A stretch of 64,000 nt of DNA from Flaccisagitta enflata (taxonomy: Eukaryota > Chaetognatha > Sagittoidea > Aphragmophora): positions 85,746,001 through 85,810,000 of the forward strand of contig OZ231127.1 of NCBI GenBank assembly GCA_965153355.1, written 5' to 3'. Each line of letters opens with the position of its first letter. Positions within the stretch are counted from its first letter, which is position 1. Positions 60,771 through 64,000 of this stretch are shown piece after piece. Below the pieces are notes generated by a model. It searched no databases, was not told the DNA's origin, and was given only the letters and a program-made list of their open reading frames with translations. The translations under genes were made by a program, and so were the position numbers.

Positions 60771-61164
60771 GGCAAAAATAGTCACCTACAAATCAATCTA
60801 TTATCAACGGACCAACAGACCAATCAACCAGTTAACTGACAAATCAACCAAACAACGCTGAGGTACGCCAGGCCATACTCAGATGCATGCAAACTTCATT
60901 ATTAGAATGTATAACTCGCTTGCCGATTTCCGCCTAACCAGAATTGGATTCTCCTCTCCAATCCAAAAAAATTGATCATTTGCCCAAGACGACAACGAAA
61001 CTCAGTCTGCCTCTCTCTCTGTCTGTCCCTCTCTGAATGTCAGTCCCTCAGTCTCTCTCTCACTGTTTCTATGTCACTGTCTATGTAAAAGTCTCGGTCT
61101 CTCTCTTCTCTCTCACTCCTTACTCTTTCCCCTCTCTCTTTCTCCCTTCTCTCTCTTTTCCTTC

Positions 61165-61486
<322 letters not shown>

Positions 61487-61659
61487 CGTTAGTTTCGATC
61501 CCTACTTGTATGTCCGTTCGTCTGTGTCTGCCTCTGATACAGACGGATCAACCAAAAACCTGTCAACAAACAAACCAACCAACCAACTTGGAGGCATGTG
61601 CGGCCGAATGTAGAAAACACAAAATTAAACGAATAACTCACGTGATCATGCCCGACTTG

Positions 61660-63525
61660 TCCATAAAACGACAATGACAACAACGACGACGATGATGATG
61701 TAGAAGACGACGACGACAACGACGGCACTGACGGCGTTGACGATAACGGTAAAACGACAAAAAATGATTACGTAACGATGACGATGACGACATTTATCGA
61801 GGGCGGCATTCACGCAAATACATGCCCTCTCTCTTATAGACGACAACGGCGATAACTTATGGGGCAATCACGGCATGAACGGCGAAAAGACTATGACGAC
61901 AATTTTAACCAAGCCAATGCAATGCAATGCATCACCTACACCCCTTCAACGAGAGATTCACAACTTCCCTCCCCCCTTTCCTTCGCATCAAGAAAATTGT
62001 ATCATTTACCGTAAACAACCGTCCCCTCCAAAAGGAGGTAGCAAAATGATACCAACTAAAAATGACAATATCCTCCGAACAGACTGATCAGTAAAACAAT
62101 ATAGTCGAGAATATGTTCGTCCAAAATCTAAAAATATATGAAGAAATAGTCACATAAATGATAGAATACAACATTGATTAAAGTATTGAAAAATGAAATA
62201 GAAATATAGAAATATAGAGGAGTCTCGCATTTTGTGATTTCAACTGTAAGTTACAGGTAGACAAACTGACTGACCGACGGACCAACAGACACAGCCTCTC
62301 TAGGTTCGCGAGAATACAAATAAACGCTAACCAAAACTTATGGAAAATTGAAGTAACAGATTTAAAAGATAAGCTCAAAAAGGAAACAGTCGCGTGACGC
62401 ATCCCTCACAATTTGTCTAAGACTGTCAAAAAAAAAAAAAAACGCTCAAAAAAATACCAAGAAATGTCTAAAGACAACGAAAAGTAGAAATTGATAAAAT
62501 GCCAAAATGTTAAAAAATGTATACAAAAAGATATCAAAAATGTTCACAGTGTTAAAAACATGCCTAAAATGTTATGAATGGATGGATGGACAGACTGACA
62601 GACCAACAAGCAAAGTCGCGCGTACATGACCAAAAAATAGAGAATGGCTTATAACTGATTCGGCCAAAGTGCTAGAAATAAAAGAAACAAAAACAAAATT
62701 TTCAAACACGGGCTCCTAATCGAAAATCGAAAATTAAGACACATTGAAGGGTACCAGATGGATCCTCATGCACCTCGAATACACAAAATATCTTTATATA
62801 TACAATGTTATTCTTTATAATCTATATAGACATACAATATGATATTTATAAAATATTTCATAAACAGGATTAGAAATACAAATACAAAACATCTATAATT
62901 CATAAGTCAATGGAAACAAAACTTGTAATAGAATTTCATGTATTCAATTACCCTACTCTTCATCCTGAATAAATCCAGTTTTCTTAAGAGACAAAAATCG
63001 ATTGGTTTCATGTCAAAAACACTCATACATACTACACAAGTCCCACCCTTATTTGGTAAACATTAAGTAAAAATATATTACCTATCTAATTTATGAACAA
63101 AAGAGCATTTATTTTCCATATTTCTAACATAGTTTTATTTTCTACAAAACAAAACTTTAAAACAAAATATTATCAATTAAAAATATTCATATTGTTTTTA
63201 ATCAGGAAATAGAAACCTCCAAATCTTTCAATGGATAACAAATCTCCTTCACTTCGCAACCTTGTCTTATGATCAAACTCTGTCGAATCGACAAAAGACT
63301 GGCAAACAAAAACGGACACCCAAGCTATAGGCACAATATTTTTCATCCATTAGGGTGTAACACAAATCTAAATACATGTAAAACCATACAATAACTTAAT
63401 ATCTATTACAATAATAGATATGAAAATATGTTTTGATAACAAGCATAACTTATAGTGTTAATAAAATACTGATATGAAATAAAACACAAAAATAGACATA
63501 TTCATGTCATGCATGTTTTCTCCTT
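61660..63525. other. GAC-rich patch then AT-rich sequence, no gene seen
   Basis: 61670-61790 is rich in ACGACGATG trinucleotides. 62265-62290 and 62580-62610 hold GACTGACCGACGG and GGATGGATGGACAGAC patches with AGTCGCGTGACGCATC or AGTCGCGCGTACATGA nearby, probably decayed family 1 ends. The rest, to 63525, is AT-rich without coding signal. Confidence 0.45.
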
Positions 63526-63528
63526 TGC

Positions 63529-64000
63529 TCATTCCACTTTAGCTTTAGGACAACCTAGGCTAAAGTGCTTCACATTTCCAGTCTTTCCCCTACAATAGCT
63601 GCAAAACTGTTGGGGGCAAGAGATGGCATGGTGAAACCCTTTCATACAGTTATAACACTGCCCTTTGGACAAACCCCTCTTTTGGGCTATCCTAAAATAG
63701 TTTGTAGAAACTATTAATGCCTGAGTCTTATTTTTAGTTTTAGTCTCCATTCTAGCCTCCTCCTTCCTCTCCTTAAATTTTGTGCTAAGCTGCAAAGTTT
63801 CAACCAAACTGCTTGCATATTTTACCAAGCCCCAAAATCCGTAGACAGTGAGATCAGCTCTCAAAAGAGTCTCCCTCACATCTTCCTCTGTTATTCCAGA
63901 GATAAATTTGAGCTTTTCCATCTCTAAATCAAGCCCAATCTTCTCGCATAAAACACTAAGTCTTTTGGCAAATTCCAAAATGGTTCTTTCACCTTGAACC
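63529..64000 (-). CDS. Retrotransposon Gag fragment with two zinc knuckles, partial
   Basis: Open from the window edge to a stop at 63529, so the N-terminal part lies outside. The first part (GERTILEFAKRL, LKFISGITEEDVRETLLRADL-like) matches the end of the capsid domain of Ty3/Gypsy-type Gag proteins. A Lys/Arg-rich linker leads to a CCHC knuckle (C-X2-C-X4-H-X4-C) and a second, wider one (C-X2-C-X8-H-X4-C). Gag packages element RNA; the knuckles bind nucleic acid. No protease, reverse transcriptase or integrase follows downstream (left) within several kb, so it is a remnant or a stand-alone Gag-derived gene. Superfamily assignment is tentative. Confidence 0.72.
   Translation of the reverse strand, partial: VQGERTILEFAKRLSVLCEKIGLDLEMEKLKFISGITEEDVRETLLRADLTVYGFWGLVKYASSLVETLQLSTKFKERKEEARMETKTKNKTQALIVSTNYFRIAQKRGLSKGQCYNCMKGFHHAISCPQQFCSYCRGKTGNVKHFSLGCPKAKVE

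Overview
This 64 kb window looks like gene-poor, repeat-dominated chromosomal DNA from an animal, probably an invertebrate with a large genome. The evidence is short GT-AG introns, fragments of Tc1/mariner, hAT, LINE and Gag elements, tRNA-derived sequences, a Polinton/adintovirus-type packaging ATPase, and very abundant di-, tri- and tetranucleotide repeats. The species cannot be named from the sequence. No rRNA, CRISPR array, bacterial operon or intact housekeeping gene was seen.

Layout. 1-2.3 kb: a 19-bp satellite, a second tandem array and GA/GACA microsatellites. 2.3-5 kb: AT-rich diverged repeats. 5-9 kb: dispersed hairpin-ended repeats and a LINE fragment. 10-21 kb: long microsatellites, a 31-bp array, a perfect hAT-type MITE at 13.7 kb, and a 2.7 kb G-rich 30-bp minisatellite at 18.1-20.8 kb. 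21-27 kb: three TA-flanked Tc1/mariner-like elements, one holding a deleted transposase. 27-32 kb: GGAC, GAAA and GT microsatellites, modular minisatellite elements and an 18-bp array. 32.2-33.9 kb: a packaging ATPase in five exons with two short ORFs packed directly behind it. 33.9-36.5 kb: a satellite rich in GTTTATAAAC, interrupted by a TA-flanked MITE with a tRNA-like promoter. 36.6-51.7 kb: more modular repeats, CT/CA arrays, a 752-bp foldback, a tRNA-derived SINE, an exact 80-bp x5 array and a 1.9 kb GATGAC array. 51.9-53.3 kb: two back-to-back TA-flanked foldbacks. 54.3-56.3 kb: the best non-transposon gene candidate, with a 5'-UTR intron and a Gln-rich end in a shifted frame. 57-63.5 kb: CT/GT arrays and AT-rich sequence. 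63.5-64 kb: a retrotransposon Gag fragment with two zinc knuckles that runs off the edge.

Two themes stand out. First, much of the window consists of families of short elements with conserved hairpin-forming ends and interchangeable tandem repeats between them, as in Helitron/Helentron-type non-autonomous elements. Second, the virus-like cluster at 32.2-33.9 kb is unusual because four introns of about 90-100 bp interrupt the ATPase, one inside the P-loop codons, while the next two ORFs follow with gaps of only 1-2 bp.
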